Source of the DNA: Symbiodinium natans
Taxonomy: Eukaryota > Sar > Dinophyceae > Suessiales > Symbiodiniaceae
Direction of reading: 5' to 3'
Length of the DNA: 64,000 bases
Assembly: GCA_905221605.1 (NCBI GenBank)
Contig: CAJNDS010002158.1
Coordinates: 372,001 to 436,000, forward strand
The position numbers were made by a program, and so were the translations under genes. Under the pieces are notes generated by a model. That model was not told where the DNA came from. It did no database searches and was given only the letters and a program-made list of their open reading frames with translations. Below, one piece after another: positions 8,680 through 19,400 of the stretch; position 1 is the stretch's first letter; every line of letters starts with the position of its first letter.

Positions 8680-11600
8680 TGCCCAAGAACATCATCTGCG
8701 AAGAGAGTCAATTGATCTCGAACCCACTCCTCCGGCACATGTTGCCCAATCATTGACATTACGTGGCTTGTGATGGCCACCCATAATGTGGGGGATAGTG
8801 TACAACCCTGCCTCAGTCCTCTTCCACAATGCACGGTCTCCGTGAGGTCGGCCACCTGTAGATGATACTGGATGGTATTGTGCCATTGAATGATCGTATT
8901 GATCAGCTCAGCTGGCATTCCTGTGCGGCAAAGTGCCTCGCTGAGTTTGGTTCTGTCCACTCTATCGAAAGCCTGGCTCATATCCAGGGCAAGTGTTGCT
9001 CCTCCAGTGCAATTCCCTCTCTTTTTACCCTGGCGCCTGGCCCGTAGCCCACCGTCTTGATCAAGCAAGAGTTGTTTGACGCTGCGGCAATGGTGAACAG
9101 CACGTAGTATGGCAGCCTCCAGGAGTCGTCCTGGGGAGTACGCGTATTGTGGTTGGTAGTGGATGACAGATTGCACCCATGGTGCAGCGCGAATCTGCAG
9201 AGCCTTGGCTATGCATTTGCCTCCACAGTCCTGCAAGGCGATTGGCCGTAGGTTCCCCGGGGTACAGGGTGGTTTGGATGGCTTTGGCAACCACACAATC
9301 CACGCTCCCGTCCATAAGGTCGGTATGAGACCTTGCTCCAGGTTTCGTCGGTATGCCTGCAGTAGCGGGCCTGCCAAAAGATGTGACAAATACTTCCAGA
9401 CAGCTGCTGGGGCGAGGTGCGCAGGTGCAGCCTTGGCCGGCTTAAGTAGCTGCAATGTGCATCGCAATTCGTGTTCCTCCAATCGTATCAGCGGATCTTT
9501 GTATGGAAGGGGCACATCTGCGGCCTTGGACAAAAACAACTCTTGGCAAAAAGTGGAAAGAGATGAAAGCTCCTGCTCGTTGGTGAGCACATTGTGGTCA
9601 TCTCCGCGTAGCTGCACGCGTCGTCTTTCCTGCTTGGGCGCAAGTCTGCGAATCACAGCGTACAGTCCTTTCTGGTCCCCTTTTGTCGCGGCTTCCTCCG
9701 CAAGTTGGATTTGGTCCAAGTAGAGGTCCCTGCGCCTTCTTCGACCATCTTTCCTGAACTTGGAGTGCAACTGCTGGAAACGACATTGGTGACGCCAGGC
9801 CCTAAAAAGATACTGCATGTGGTCAGTCATCTGATACCATGTGGCCTGTTTGCGCGCCGCTCTTCTTTCTCGCCACATTTGCGCAACTGTTACCTTGGAT
9901 TCCGTCATCTGCCACGGCTTACGTCTGTCGTCTTGCTCCACCGGAAAGAATTCTTTGCAACGCACTAACAGCATGTCATTCAGTGCCTCCGGCGAAGGAT
10001 TCTGCATTGTACTGAGGGATTTGGTGACCGCATGCTCAAAACTCTGGAACGCTGGTAACTTGTGCTGCGCGGCATGCAAAAGGTCTTGTCGCGCATACGA
10101 ATGTTTGGCTGGGGGGGCCGGTTGGTAAACTTTGCACGGGATAGAGCCCTGTAGGCACAGATGCCTGCCTCCTCCCCGCCACTCAAAAAGCTTGATTTTT
10201 GGGTCAGGCCACAAAGTTCTCGAGCGTGGATCAGCTGCTCTTCGTCTGGTGATGACAAAGTCAATCTGGGATTCCGCAATATCCGAATAAAAAGTTCTGG
10301 ATTTCTCTGGATCTCCCCACGTATTCAAGGCCACGAGGTTGTGTGTTTCCAGTATGGCATCAAAAGTTGACGTATCCGGCGGTGGCGAAGGTTTCTGAAG
10401 GATACCCGAGCCCGCTCTGCCTGGAGACATGCTTAAGGGTGTGTTAAAATCTCCGCAGATAAGAAGTGTGTTTCGCATCGCCATTTGCCCAATGGCATGA
10501 TTCAATTTGGTCCAAATTTGGTCTCGTTGATGAAGAACTCTGGACGCGGTGGCCGCAGTATTCCAGGGGTGTTGGTATACATTTAAAACATCAACATGGT
10601 GATTGGAGAACTCCAGTTTGACGTGTAGAATTCTGCCCGGGATGATGGCCGCATAACGGATACGATCAGATGGAAGAAGTCTGCGAGCGATGAGCACCAT
10701 AACGCCGCTATTCCTATCTGTCGAGTGTCCCGAGCTAACCACGTACCATGGTCCATTCACGTATATGTGTTCCAGGGACCACCCCGTTTCTTGAATGCAA
10801 ATCACATCGTACTGGTGTTGTTTCATTTGCAACCAGGACATCAATTCATCGTGTGCATCTGTTGAAAGCATGCCAACATTGTGCGAACAAATGCGTAGCC
10901 GATTGGACAAGCTCTGGGGTGAGCGCGTTGGACTGGTTCGCGTTTTCGGTGTCATCGGTGTGGTGGCGATGGCTCCTAGGGACTGGGCAGTATGCCATCT
11001 TCCTTTGTACCATGTTCCTCCAGAAATGCCGGCTCTGTGCCTGGCTCTCCGATAAGCTCGCTTGGCAGTCCACCCATGGGTCGTGCCATCTCCATGTTGA
11101 GGGACAGCGGTGGCCGCTACTCCCATTTGTTGACACCTGTACACAATGCCCATTACTGGTAATGTGCTGACAGCTCTCCTCAACATTGCCCTCTGGAACA
11201 ATGTGGAAAAATCTGAGTCGCTCGCTTGAAGTTGGTGTCTGGCCCCTGGCTTCGCCCGGAAGCGCTCATATTGGAGTCTGTGAACAGGCTCCCGCGACAG
11301 TGGGGCATCTGTCGCAACCCTCACCCCCGACGCGTCACACTTGACACGTCGTCCGGACTTGGGACCGGACAAGCTCAAGGAATGAAAATCGAAAAGGTCG
11401 AGAAAAAGTGTTGTTTCCTGCAAGTGGGGATTCCGTGCTGGTATGTAGGATGCTACGGTGTCGCTCCAGACAGGTTGGAGGGTGGCCTTGAAGGCGTGTG
11501 AGCATAATGACCTCACGAGTGAGCCATGGGAATGCATCCATCGACAGGTATGGGACCAAAAGCACATAAGCAATGGCAAGAAGGGACTGCTTGCCCTCGG

Positions 11601-12875
11601 CCTGCGATGCCATGTCCGTATTTTCCATCGGTGCGTTCTCCATCGAGACCTGTCAGGACTAGGAGCTACTCGTGGCTGGAAGTCATGGTTGTCATTGTGC
11701 ATTCTGGGCCCCCCTTGGTTATGGCAAGGCTGTTTATCCAAGCACGCAGGGTTCAGCATCGATAACGGATGTACGGTGGGGAGGTCTGGTGTACCAGGTA
11801 CCTCAGGCATTCGGCGGGCACGCCCCCCTCTTGCTCCCCCTCCGCTGCAATAGGTGCATCGGGTAAGGGCAATGCACATATTCAATACCCGAAACTGGGC
11901 GTCATTGCGCCTTATGAAGGTCTTCAACCAGCTGCTCGAAAAGCAGAGCTGCATTCTGTGACACAAGGCTGGGCTCATTCGAACTGGCGTGCGATGCTGA
12001 TTTCCCTGTTCGGCGGCTCCTGATGGTGATATGGGCGAGGGTGCACGGCACACACAACGTTTTTTAAAAGATGCACTTACATCAAAAGCGATGGATATAG
12101 AGAGACCGGGGTGCATTCTATCATCGTGTATGCTCATGACCAAGTAGAGGTGGTACCACGTCATCTTTGCCTCATTGGCGATCCGGGAGTGGGATTTGGT
12201 GAGCAAATGCCGCTGCCATTCCCGCAGGTTGCCAGGACTGTGTGAGCACAAGAGGCACGTCTCCGTAGTCCGCCAAAGCTTTTGCTCCAGTGCTGGGAGC
12301 CAGGTCATCTGCATGGCATCCAGCAGCTGTTCGCTGGTGACCCCAAAACGTGTCGCCGTAGTCTTCGCAAGTTGAATCATCTTGTCCACGAGAAGGTCAC
12401 TCTCCTCTTCGCCCATCTCCATCTCCTTGCTTGGTGCCGGGTCCACCTTCACGGAAACCTCCTTGCTCCCGGGTGTCGAGGATGACGATGCTTCTGGCTC
12501 TGCTCGTTGGGGATCTGCCACCTTGGGCTCCGAGTCCGGGTTGCCAACGGGCTGACCTACGTCGCCCTCCAGGTCCTTCTCGTAGTGGCCCGCCCCCCGT
12601 CTCTTAGGCATGGGTGGCTGAGGCGGCACTCGTCTCCACGTACTGCTCGAGCTGGATGATTTGCCGTAGGAGGTCTGTGTGCGGGGCTTCCATGGTGTCC
12701 TGTTCTGTCGCCGATTCCAGTGGTTTTGGTACCATTGTCGGAGCTCCTCATATGGCAGCGGCTGCCACTCCTCGATCGGCTCGGGGTATTCCCAGGCAGG
12801 TGTCCGTGCCGGGCTGCGAAACCTCGTAGGTGGCCTCGTCGCTGAACGTGCCTTTGCAGCAGGCGATTTCCCCAT
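8415..12875 (-). CDS. LINE ORF2: zinc finger, endonuclease and reverse transcriptase
   Basis: The chosen start is the ATG at 12875 (MGKSPAAKARS), although the frame is open further upstream. A U1-type finger (CLLC...HLLTKSH) lies near 12230. An exonuclease-endonuclease-phosphatase domain spans about 10910-10130, with ICSHNVGML, CIQETGW, LICGDFN and an SQIDFVITR block. The RT domain spans about 9560-8430: LRPIALQD, ALDMSQAFDRVDR, GLRQGCTLSP and the catalytic FADD at about 8690-8705. These are the two enzymes of target-primed reverse transcription, namely target nicking and cDNA synthesis. The RT frame ends at 8415, and the thumb continues in another frame from about 8480. A consensus-like GTAAGT at 12080-12075, followed by less protein-like sequence to about 11300, hints at an unspliced intron or a degenerate linker. 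Confidence 0.8.
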   Translation of the reverse strand: MGKSPAAKARSATRPPTRFRSPARTPAWEYPEPIEEWQPLPYEELRQWYQNHWNRRQNRTPWKPRTQTSYGKSSSSSSTWRRVPPQPPMPKRRGAGHYEKDLEGDVGQPVGNPDSEPKVADPQRAEPEASSSSTPGSKEVSVKVDPAPSKEMEMGEEESDLLVDKMIQLAKTTATRFGVTSEQLLDAMQMTWLPALEQKLWRTTETCLLCSHSPGNLREWQRHLLTKSHSRIANEAKMTWYHLYLVMSIHDDRMHPGLSISIAFDVSASFKKRCVCRAPSPISPSGAAEQGNQHRTPVRMSPALCHRMQLCFSSSWLKTFIRRNDAQFRVLNMCIALTRCTYCSGGGARGGRARRMPEVPGTPDLPTVHPLSMLNPACLDKQPCHNQGGPRMHNDNHDFQPRVAPSPDRSRWRTHRWKIRTWHRRPRASSPFLPLLMCFWSHTCRWMHSHGSLVRSLCSHAFKATLQPVWSDTVASYIPARNPHLQETTLFLDLFDFHSLSLSGPKSGRRVKCDASGVRVATDAPLSREPVHRLQYERFRAKPGARHQLQASDSDFSTLFQRAMLRRAVSTLPVMGIVYRCQQMGVAATAVPQHGDGTTHGWTAKRAYRRARHRAGISGGTWYKGRWHTAQSLGAIATTPMTPKTRTSPTRSPQSLSNRLRICSHNVGMLSTDAHDELMSWLQMKQHQYDVICIQETGWSLEHIYVNGPWYVVSSGHSTDRNSGVMVLIARRLLPSDRIRYAAIIPGRILHVKLEFSNHHVDVLNVYQHPWNTAATASRVLHQRDQIWTKLNHAIGQMAMRNTLLICGDFNTPLSMSPGRAGSGILQKPSPPPDTSTFDAILETHNLVALNTWGDPEKSRTFYSDIAESQIDFVITRRRAADPRSRTLWPDPKIKLFEWRGGGRHLCLQGSIPCKVYQPAPPAKHSYARQDLLHAAQHKLPAFQSFEHAVTKSLSTMQNPSPEALNDMLLVRCKEFFPVEQDDRRKPWQMTESKVTVAQMWRERRAARKQATWYQMTDHMQYLFRAWRHQCRFQQLHSKFRKDGRRRRRDLYLDQIQLAEEAATKGDQKGLYAVIRRLAPKQERRRVQLRGDDHNVLTNEQELSSLSTFCQELFLSKAADVPLPYKDPLIRLEEHELRCTLQLLKPAKAAPAHLAPAAVWKYLSHLLAGPLLQAYRRNLEQGLIPTLWTGAWIVWLPKPSKPPCTPGNLRPIALQDCGGKCIAKALQIRAAPWVQSVIHYQPQYAYSPGRLLEAAILRAVHHCRSVKQLLLDQDGGLRARRQGKKRGNCTGGATLALDMSQAFDRVDRTKLSEALCRTGMPAELINTIIQWHNTIQYHLQVADLTETVHCGRGLRQGCTLSPTLWVAITSHVMSMIGQHVPEEWVRDQLTLFADDVLGQWTFHSERDLTFMLQCMDAIFNVLEAFGMKVNVQKSSLLIQVKGRVAAEWLKARTRTVKGVKTFVTATPQAEFCLSQSCNRPSTSASC

Positions 12876-13353
12876 TGACACGCGTGAAGCTATCACAGGG
12901 ATGGGCCGGCTTGAGTAGAATCTGCAGAGGGTCCGGTGGTATGCTGTCTGAACTTGGAGAATTGCGATCTCTGGCAGGCAACTGGGCACACATGTGAGCA
13001 GGCGTGGCGTGCCTGTTCTTATCCATCGTGGAGTCCGGCTCCGGGGCGCGGTGGGCCGCACATCCCCAGCCTGAGTAATCAAGGGTGCACACTGAGGTAC
13101 AGCCGCAATGACTGTCTCTGTGTATGGCGGCGGCCACCAAGGTCGGGACTGATGATTTGATATCTTCCTGCGCGCGCACTGGCGAGTGTGTAGTTGCATG
13201 GTATAGCAAAGTGTCGTGAGACTGATCTGCAATCTGTTGACTTGTTTTGACACGGAGGTGCTCAATCCCTGTGAGGCAGCCCACTGTCGCTCTCTTGGCT
13301 CCAGCTGGCACGGTACAGGAAAGCAAGGAGTAAGGAGCATCGGCCCATGCTGG

Positions 13354-13971
13354 TCAGTCCCACGCAGCTGGAGTGCTTGCATCGCCTGGCCTGCTTGGCC
13401 CACCCTGTGTCGGAGGAGTTGGCGGTGGCACCATAACCTGATGCGGCAAACTGCCTTTTGGGAAGGCATCGAGGGACATCCAGGTGACGTTGGTGTTGGG
13501 GTCCCAGACCACGGTGTAGATCCCCTGTTGCAGCACCCCACAGGCTCCCTTGGCCGGGGTAGGTGGCGGCGGTCCGCCTGCTCCCAGCGGCGGTCGGCCT
13601 CCTCCGCCCATCCCAGGTGGGTTGTGTGGTGTAGGAGGCGGAGGCCCGGCCGGCATGCACGGTGCAGCCCCCATTGTCTTTGGCAGCACTGCCGGCCCAC
13701 TCGTTGTCGTCTCCGCGCCAGTCGCCGAGGTTTTGGCCTTTGCTCCCATGCTGGAGTCGTTGGTAGTGCCTCCCACTCCGCTTGCCTTGGCAGCACTGCC
13801 GCTGGCCTTTGCTGAGGAAGATCGTTCCGCCACAGGGGACCTAGTCCGTGTCCGAGATCTCCGCGAGGTAGGTGTCTCCATGATCTCCCGCATGGTGCCG
13901 TCGGCGTCATCGTCCTCCTCATCGATTGACTCATGCGCCCCCTCGGGGCTGCTTTCGTCCTCCTCTGCCAT
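13354..13971 (-). CDS. Probable LINE ORF1-like protein, acidic and proline-rich
   Basis: This 205-codon ORF starts at the ATG at 13971 (MAEEDESSPEG) and lies just upstream of the endonuclease/RT ORF, where LINE ORF1 normally sits. It has an acidic N-terminus, an Arg/Ser-rich patch, Pro/Gly-rich repeats (PPPPTP), and a short folded-looking segment (IYTVVWDPNTNVTWMSLDAF) near the C-terminus. No CCHC knuckle or RRM is visible, so an RNA-binding role is only inferred from position. The overlapping frame of the long downstream ORF in this stretch is not protein-like. Confidence 0.5.
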   Translation of the reverse strand: MAEEDESSPEGAHESIDEEDDDADGTMREIMETPTSRRSRTRTRSPVAERSSSAKASGSAAKASGVGGTTNDSSMGAKAKTSATGAETTTSGPAVLPKTMGAAPCMPAGPPPPTPHNPPGMGGGGRPPLGAGGPPPPTPAKGACGVLQQGIYTVVWDPNTNVTWMSLDAFPKGSLPHQVMVPPPTPPTQGGPSRPGDASTPAAWD

Positions 13972-14131
13972 GGTGGGGGATTCCCCTGTAGCCAAGAGTG
14001 GCCGAGGTGGCACAACACACAATAGCGCTCTTTTGAACCAGAGCTTCGAAACGGATTGTATTGAGTAGCTGTGCACGCGGGTGCGGACTGGGCAAATGGG
14101 TGGTTAGACAGAAGCAGAGCGCAAGTCTGAC

Positions 14132-15367
14132 TCAAATACTGGCGTGTATGTCGGCAGCTCTCAGCGGTCCTGCAGTGGTGTTCGTCGCGGGTGTGAGCCT
14201 TGGCGGTGTAGTACCTGCGACATCTGGGTACAGGAGACTTCCATGCAAATGCCAATGCGAATAACCAATCAGCATGCTCTTTCGGCACTTAGTATCGGTC
14301 GCAGTTCTCGGCTGCCTCCGGTGCAGGAAACGCTTGCAGCTGTGAGCATACATGAACTCAGTCTGGGATTCATTACACACTGCAAGCAGAGTAGCGGTGT
14401 CCGCTGACCCCGGCCTGTTCCATGGCGAGTAACGACCCGCTCCCATGTATGGTTCAGAAACGACGCATGATTCGAGAAAGGCTGGCGGATGTGCATGGGG
14501 TGAAGACAAAGCTCGATGCCACAAGAGGGAGATTGTCATGCAAGCACGCAGCAAGGGCTTGGGTTTTTGCTGTCTGAAAAAGCGACCCTTCATGTCAATG
14601 CTATGTGTCTCCCGTACAGCGACATCCATGTGTGCAACTCCATCATATAGGCCAGTATCGCTCTCCTCAGCGCTCAGGGATTTTGCGAGATCCTGCAGCC
14701 ACAGTGGGTAACAGCACAAATGTAGAGCGGCCCAACAGCTACTGCATTCCGTAAGCTCGTCCCGCCTGGTCGCGTTCTCCGGCAGTTGATCCGATTGCAG
14801 TATTGTGGCGATGTGCTCCATGAACTGGGCTAAGGCTTCTGCTCGATCCGTCCCTCCCCGTTGTGTCAGCACCGCATGGATCGTGGACAGGACAGTGTAC
14901 GCCGGTATTTGCCGTGCAGTGTTCCTAAGTGCAGAATGGAAATCTTGCTCCGACAGTGTTCGCCCCTCACCGGAAAAGTGGATCCAGCATATTGCTGTCA
15001 AGGCATGTAGCGCCCCTTGAACATGAAAAGTGACCATAGGTGCAGTCTGCGTGGGCGGGGCATGTTCGGTGGAAGTCTGTGTGTCTGGTACCGTAGCATC
15101 GCGGCAAGTGTGTGATGTTGGTGCCGTAGGTGTGTCTCCCGGGCAGATCAGCGGGATGGGTGCCGCAAGCTGTTCTAGGACGGGAGTACTGAAAATGTTC
15201 GGCACATTGTTCTGTCCTCCCGGGTGCGGTGTCCGCCTACCCGGGTTGTCCCCCACTGCTGTCTTCCCTGGAGCCGCATAAGCCAAGGTAACATAGAGCA
15301 AAAATAAACTCACAGCCATTCTCCATGTGTACAATCGAGAGAAATGCATTTGGAGTTTTGCAACCAT
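14132..15367 (-). CDS. Hypothetical 411-residue protein with a signal-peptide-like N-terminus
   Basis: The ORF starts at the ATG at 15367. An internal Met at residue 17 begins MAVSLFLLYVTLAYAA, a good signal-peptide shape with an AxA-like cleavage region. The middle (about residues 110-230) looks helical with conserved-looking Cys residues (ECSSCWAALHLCCYPLW); the C-terminal third is Thr/Pro-rich. No family is recognised. It lies on the same strand as the LINE and may be an upstream ORF of that element, part of its leader, or a fragment of another insertion. Confidence 0.4.
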   Translation of the reverse strand: MVAKLQMHFSRLYTWRMAVSLFLLYVTLAYAAPGKTAVGDNPGRRTPHPGGQNNVPNIFSTPVLEQLAAPIPLICPGDTPTAPTSHTCRDATVPDTQTSTEHAPPTQTAPMVTFHVQGALHALTAICWIHFSGEGRTLSEQDFHSALRNTARQIPAYTVLSTIHAVLTQRGGTDRAEALAQFMEHIATILQSDQLPENATRRDELTECSSCWAALHLCCYPLWLQDLAKSLSAEESDTGLYDGVAHMDVAVRETHSIDMKGRFFRQQKPKPLLRACMTISLLWHRALSSPHAHPPAFLESCVVSEPYMGAGRYSPWNRPGSADTATLLAVCNESQTEFMYAHSCKRFLHRRQPRTATDTKCRKSMLIGYSHWHLHGSLLYPDVAGTTPPRLTPATNTTAGPLRAADIHASI

Positions 15368-15376
15368 GGCAAGCAG

Positions 15377-16051
15377 CTACAGAGCTACAGAGAAAGAAGC
15401 GAGGACACTGTGGCCCCCCAAGCAACACACAACAAGAAAAAGATTCACTTGAGCCGGGGGCTTAGCTCCCGCCCGTGCAGCCCCTTCACTTCCACCTCTC
15501 CTTCTCCTGGCTTCTCCTCCCGTGCGCGGTGGCGGTGGTGGTGGCTCCGTGTTTTGTGGTGGTGGTTGTTGTTGTGGTGGTTGTGGCTGCTGTGGTGGCC
15601 ACGCCGGTGGTGTTGGCTGTTGTGGTGGTTCTGGCGTGTCTTCGATGGCCAAGAGGTCAGCCCCCCAGAGGTTGTGGCACCACTCATTGAGTGCTTGTAG
15701 CGCCGCTTCGAGTTGCTCTTGTACTTCTCCCCCCGTGAACGGCATCAGTCTCTGGAGGATGTGACGCGCTCGCACAATGGGGTGGCCCGCTGGCTGGAGC
15801 TGGTTTTCAGGATTTGGCCCCGGTGGTGCTTCTTCTCCCCCCGCTGCTAGCGCCAGGGCATCGGCCGGATGCACCTCCCCCCCTTCCGCCCCCCGGTTGT
15901 GTTGTGTTGCCAGGGCACTCGCCTCCCCCCCCAGGCACGCTTCCATATGGTGTTGTGCTTGTTGTAGGTGGTGGCTTGCTTGCGGGTGCGTCGGGTAGCT
16001 TGCTGCTATGAGCAGCTCCTGTTCAGCTTGCGGTGCCCTAGCTTCTGCCAT
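15377..16051 (-). CDS. Hypothetical Gln/His/Pro-rich protein at the 5' side of the LINE
   Basis: The ATG at 16051 (MAEARAPQAEQELL) opens a 224-codon ORF; a longer reading would run through the CT microsatellite and is unlikely. Residues 1-130 look helical, with a repeated hydrophobic pattern (ILQRLMPF, LEAALQALNEW). The remainder is a Pro/Gln tract followed by an Arg/Gly patch. It ends 9 bases before the start of the 411-codon ORF, which suggests both belong to one transcript. Function unknown. Confidence 0.4.
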   Translation of the reverse strand: MAEARAPQAEQELLIAASYPTHPQASHHLQQAQHHMEACLGGEASALATQHNRGAEGGEVHPADALALAAGGEEAPPGPNPENQLQPAGHPIVRARHILQRLMPFTGGEVQEQLEAALQALNEWCHNLWGADLLAIEDTPEPPQQPTPPAWPPQQPQPPQQQPPPQNTEPPPPPPRTGGEARRRRGGSEGAARAGAKPPAQVNLFLVVCCLGGHSVLASFSVAL

Positions 16052-16122
16052 GGACTGGAGTGCCCAGCTGCTGGTCCTTACCACCGTCCCCAGCCACCTC
16101 CTCCCCTGTCTTAGCAGCCCCA

Positions 16123-16124
<2 letters not shown>

Positions 16125-16167
<43 letters not shown>
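16125..16167. repeat. (CT)n microsatellite
   Basis: A nearly uninterrupted CT run of about 21 units lies just upstream of the LINE-associated ORF cluster. Confidence 0.95.
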
Positions 16168-16170
<3 letters not shown>

Positions 16171-16432
16171 CCCAGTCCACACAAAAGGCCGATCCATAAA
16201 CCCACTGTAAGCTGCTCGGCCGAGTTCCGACTTGTTTGGGGCAGGGTGATGCACCCGCCTCGTACTCCGTCCGCCGCGGCATTGTCGCCTTCTGTGCACG
16301 ACTGAGCGCAACCTGCATCAGGCGAGTTCTGTTTGCGACTAAGTGTTGACATCCCCCCCAAGCACTCAGGGCTTCACCGAGCCTTTGGAAATTGGATTGA
16401 CACGTGGGTTCGGGCACTGATCGGTCATTCAC

Positions 16433-19400
16433 CTTGAGTCATGTCTTGGCGAGACTGCACGGAGCGATCGCAAGTGAGCCATCGTGCGGATGCTGCGCCG
16501 TGCAAAAGCCCTACAACCACGAACCCTACGAGGTGCAACCGCCGGAAGAAACCGATGACGAGCCAAGGGATCACAAATTTTTTTGGGAAGGTGGACTCAA
16601 AGCCCCCTCGGACCTTCGTCTCCTGAATGCCTGCGCGCAGCCTCACAGGGAGCACAAAAACACGCGGGGATAGGGGCATCATGCATTGAGCCTACACCCA
16701 CCCTAAGCTAAGAGCCCCCAAACCTAAAGTCACCCTGAAACCTCAGAATTCCCAGAGCCTCTCCACCAAGCGCACGACTTCGGCTGCGGCCTCCTCCTGT
16801 CCAGGCTGCTAGTTCGGAGTGAGGCTTGAGGGGCCTTTGGGTTAAGGGTAACCACCAAATGGGGATACAGACTGCTTCAGAGTGCATCAGACTGCATCCA
16901 AGAATGAACACCCTGAACAACCCCCAAAGTTACGTGGGCACCTCGCCCGCACGCCTTTCCACATCGCCCTTCGCATGGGCGAGGGCGGCCCATCGCGTGG
17001 ACACCCACTGGGCACGGAGCGTGCGAACCGTGCCTGGAAAGAGAAAAACAGGTACAGTAGTGCTGCATGTATCTGACTTGGCGCGCTCCGGGCATAGACT
17101 TGGTGTACACGCCGTCATGATGATGGAGGGGTCTGGCAACACGGTTTAAGGCTGCAATTCAGACGCAACCTTAAGCCTGTGGAACAGATTCGAAAAAGAA
17201 ACAACTTTTTACCTTGACATAAGAGATCAGAATGAATCTGGCCAAAAGAGTTCCCCGTTACCCTAACCCCTGTCCATCGTCAGCTTTCCCTCCCTCCCCA
17301 ATGCCTCTCGCAGCTTCCAGCTCCATCCTAGGTTCAGGGCCGTTTAGGTTCCCCTCACCACAAGACCAACAGCACTCAACTCCCATGACAGCGCCCTTGC
17401 TCCCTCAAGCCCGAGGTGCGTAGAACCTCCAAACAAGCCAGGCGTCTGGAGGCTCGCCTCCTCTTCCTCCAGTCGTCGTTGCGAAGGAGTCGCCTGGGCC
17501 CGAACTCTAACACCAGAGTATGCCAGCCACCCAACACAGCACCACAAAGGCGCGAAGCTTCGCGTGGAGTCGAAGTCGTAAACTTTCAGCCCTGGGTTCA
17601 GGGACCCATTTGCTTTCCCTCGCCTTCTTCACAAGGGACTCTGCTGCCCTTACTGCCCAGCTCGACCTCGCCTACTTTTGCAACTCTCACCGACTCCGTC
17701 TCGGCCTTCGGCTCGCCGAAGGATTGGTGCAAGCTCTCCAGGGCTTTGATGCAGCGAAAGGACCACTCGAGCTCCTCATGCGAAACATCGAGCACGGGCA
17801 TGCTTCGGAAAATTCCTTGTCCGGAATACTTCCAGAATCTGGCTCAAGAACAGACGCAGTCGGCCAGAACATGTAAGTGCCGAGTAGAGGGTCATGACTC
17901 GATTGCATATTAGGGTTCAGCGCCTCCGGTTTGGGGGGGCAATCCCCAGGCATACCACCCTGGCCTCTGCAATATGGCCCGGTCTCTCAACTATGCTCCC
18001 TTTCTTGGGTGCCCAGAAACCCTAAACCCTTTTGCATCTGGTCTTGCAGCGACTCAACCTGGCAAAACCCTCTCTTCCTTCCTTCCACAGCACATGACCT
18101 TCCCGAGGGAAGGCCGCCCCAAGGGGCGCGCTCTAGCGAGTCCGTCGGTGTAAAAGGAAAGAGCGGTGGAAGCAATGTAGCACCAAAAACCCTCTCTCTC
18201 TCTCTCTCTCTCACAGGCAAAAACCCTAAACCCTAAATCCCTGAACCCTAAATCCCTAAACCCTACATCCCTACACCCTAAATCCCTAGGCCGCCCTAAG
18301 GACGAGGGGCACTCTGAACAGCCCGGACCTCCGCATCCTCCAGGGCCTCTCCACTCTTTTCTTCTCAGGGCTTTTTCGAGGTTTTCAGGGGCTCCGGGGC
18401 CTCCTTTTGCAGGGGTTCATCTTGTGGCACTGAAGGGGCATCTTAGGGCTGTTTCCTAAACCCTAAACCCTAAACCCTAAACCCTAAGCCCTAAACCCTA
18501 AACCGAATGGTTTGGGGGGGGGGGGGTTGGGGCTCTCACTCAGCAGGAGCCTCTCCAGGATGGACTGTAGGGTTTCGTCACTCTCGCACGAGGCGCGCAT
18601 AGCTTCGAAGGTGTGGGGATTAGGGCTCCGTTTCATGTTTAGGATTGCAGGGTGTATTTAACGTTTAGGGTTTTAGGAAGTTTTAGGGTATTTTGTGTTT
18701 TGTGGCTGCAGGGTTTCGACTGTCGCTTGCACGCAAGCAAGATGCTGAGGGCTTAGAGTTTTAGGGTTGAACACGATGCAAGGGATCTTCTAATGCCCTA
18801 GGAACCCGACTCGATCAGGCCCAACAGAAACCCTAAACGTTACCGGAGCGCCTTGAAACTAAGCTCCCCGAATTCCGGGGTTGCCTTCTGTCTTTCCAGT
18901 TCCTGGCGAAAGGTGAGGGCAGCGGAGCTCTCCTGCGTGCGGCGTATAGCTGGACGAACCACTCAGCAAAAAAAAGACGTGAGGGTTTCGGGCCTCTGGT
19001 TCGGTTTGGTGGAGGAACTTAGCCAGTGGTTCCAGAATGCTTCAGGGTACTCCCGAAAGCAAAAGTCCGAGGGCCCAGAGAGCCCTGAGCCCCTTTGCGG
19101 TCCCCATGGCCTCGCTGCTCTGCAATGACTCCAAGTGGGCCTTGCCGGATTCGACTCGCAAGGTGATGGTTGGTGATGGTTGCAGGAGGTTTTAGGGGTT
19201 GCAAATTTGAAAGTTGAACGCGTTGGTCTCACCAACGGTGCAACGATGATGCGCGTGATACAGAGTCTCACCTGCGGCACCTCGGTCGTGGATCGCGACT
19301 CATGAGCTGCAACCATCAACATTCAGCACAGCTGCGCGCACGCAATACATCGCAATACTCACACAACCGCGGTGCGGAACCGGAGAGTGCCTGAGTGAGC

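Larger units (their letters stand above)
4033..16051 (-). mobile_element. Large LINE-type (non-LTR) retrotransposon
   Basis: A run of minus-strand ORFs reads, in sense order, 15377-16051, 14132-15367, 13354-13971, then an endonuclease/RT ORF (12875-8415), then zinc fingers, a helical domain and a USP-like domain (8500-4951), then a small basic ORF (4590-4033). The apurinic-type endonuclease followed by a reverse transcriptase without LTRs or integrase is the non-LTR retrotransposon plan. The outer limits are inferred from the ORFs: no target-site duplication or tail was identified, so the first two ORFs and the last one may not belong. The copy has at least one frame break, between RT and zinc fingers, so it may be inactive unless frameshifting is programmed. 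Confidence 0.75.
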
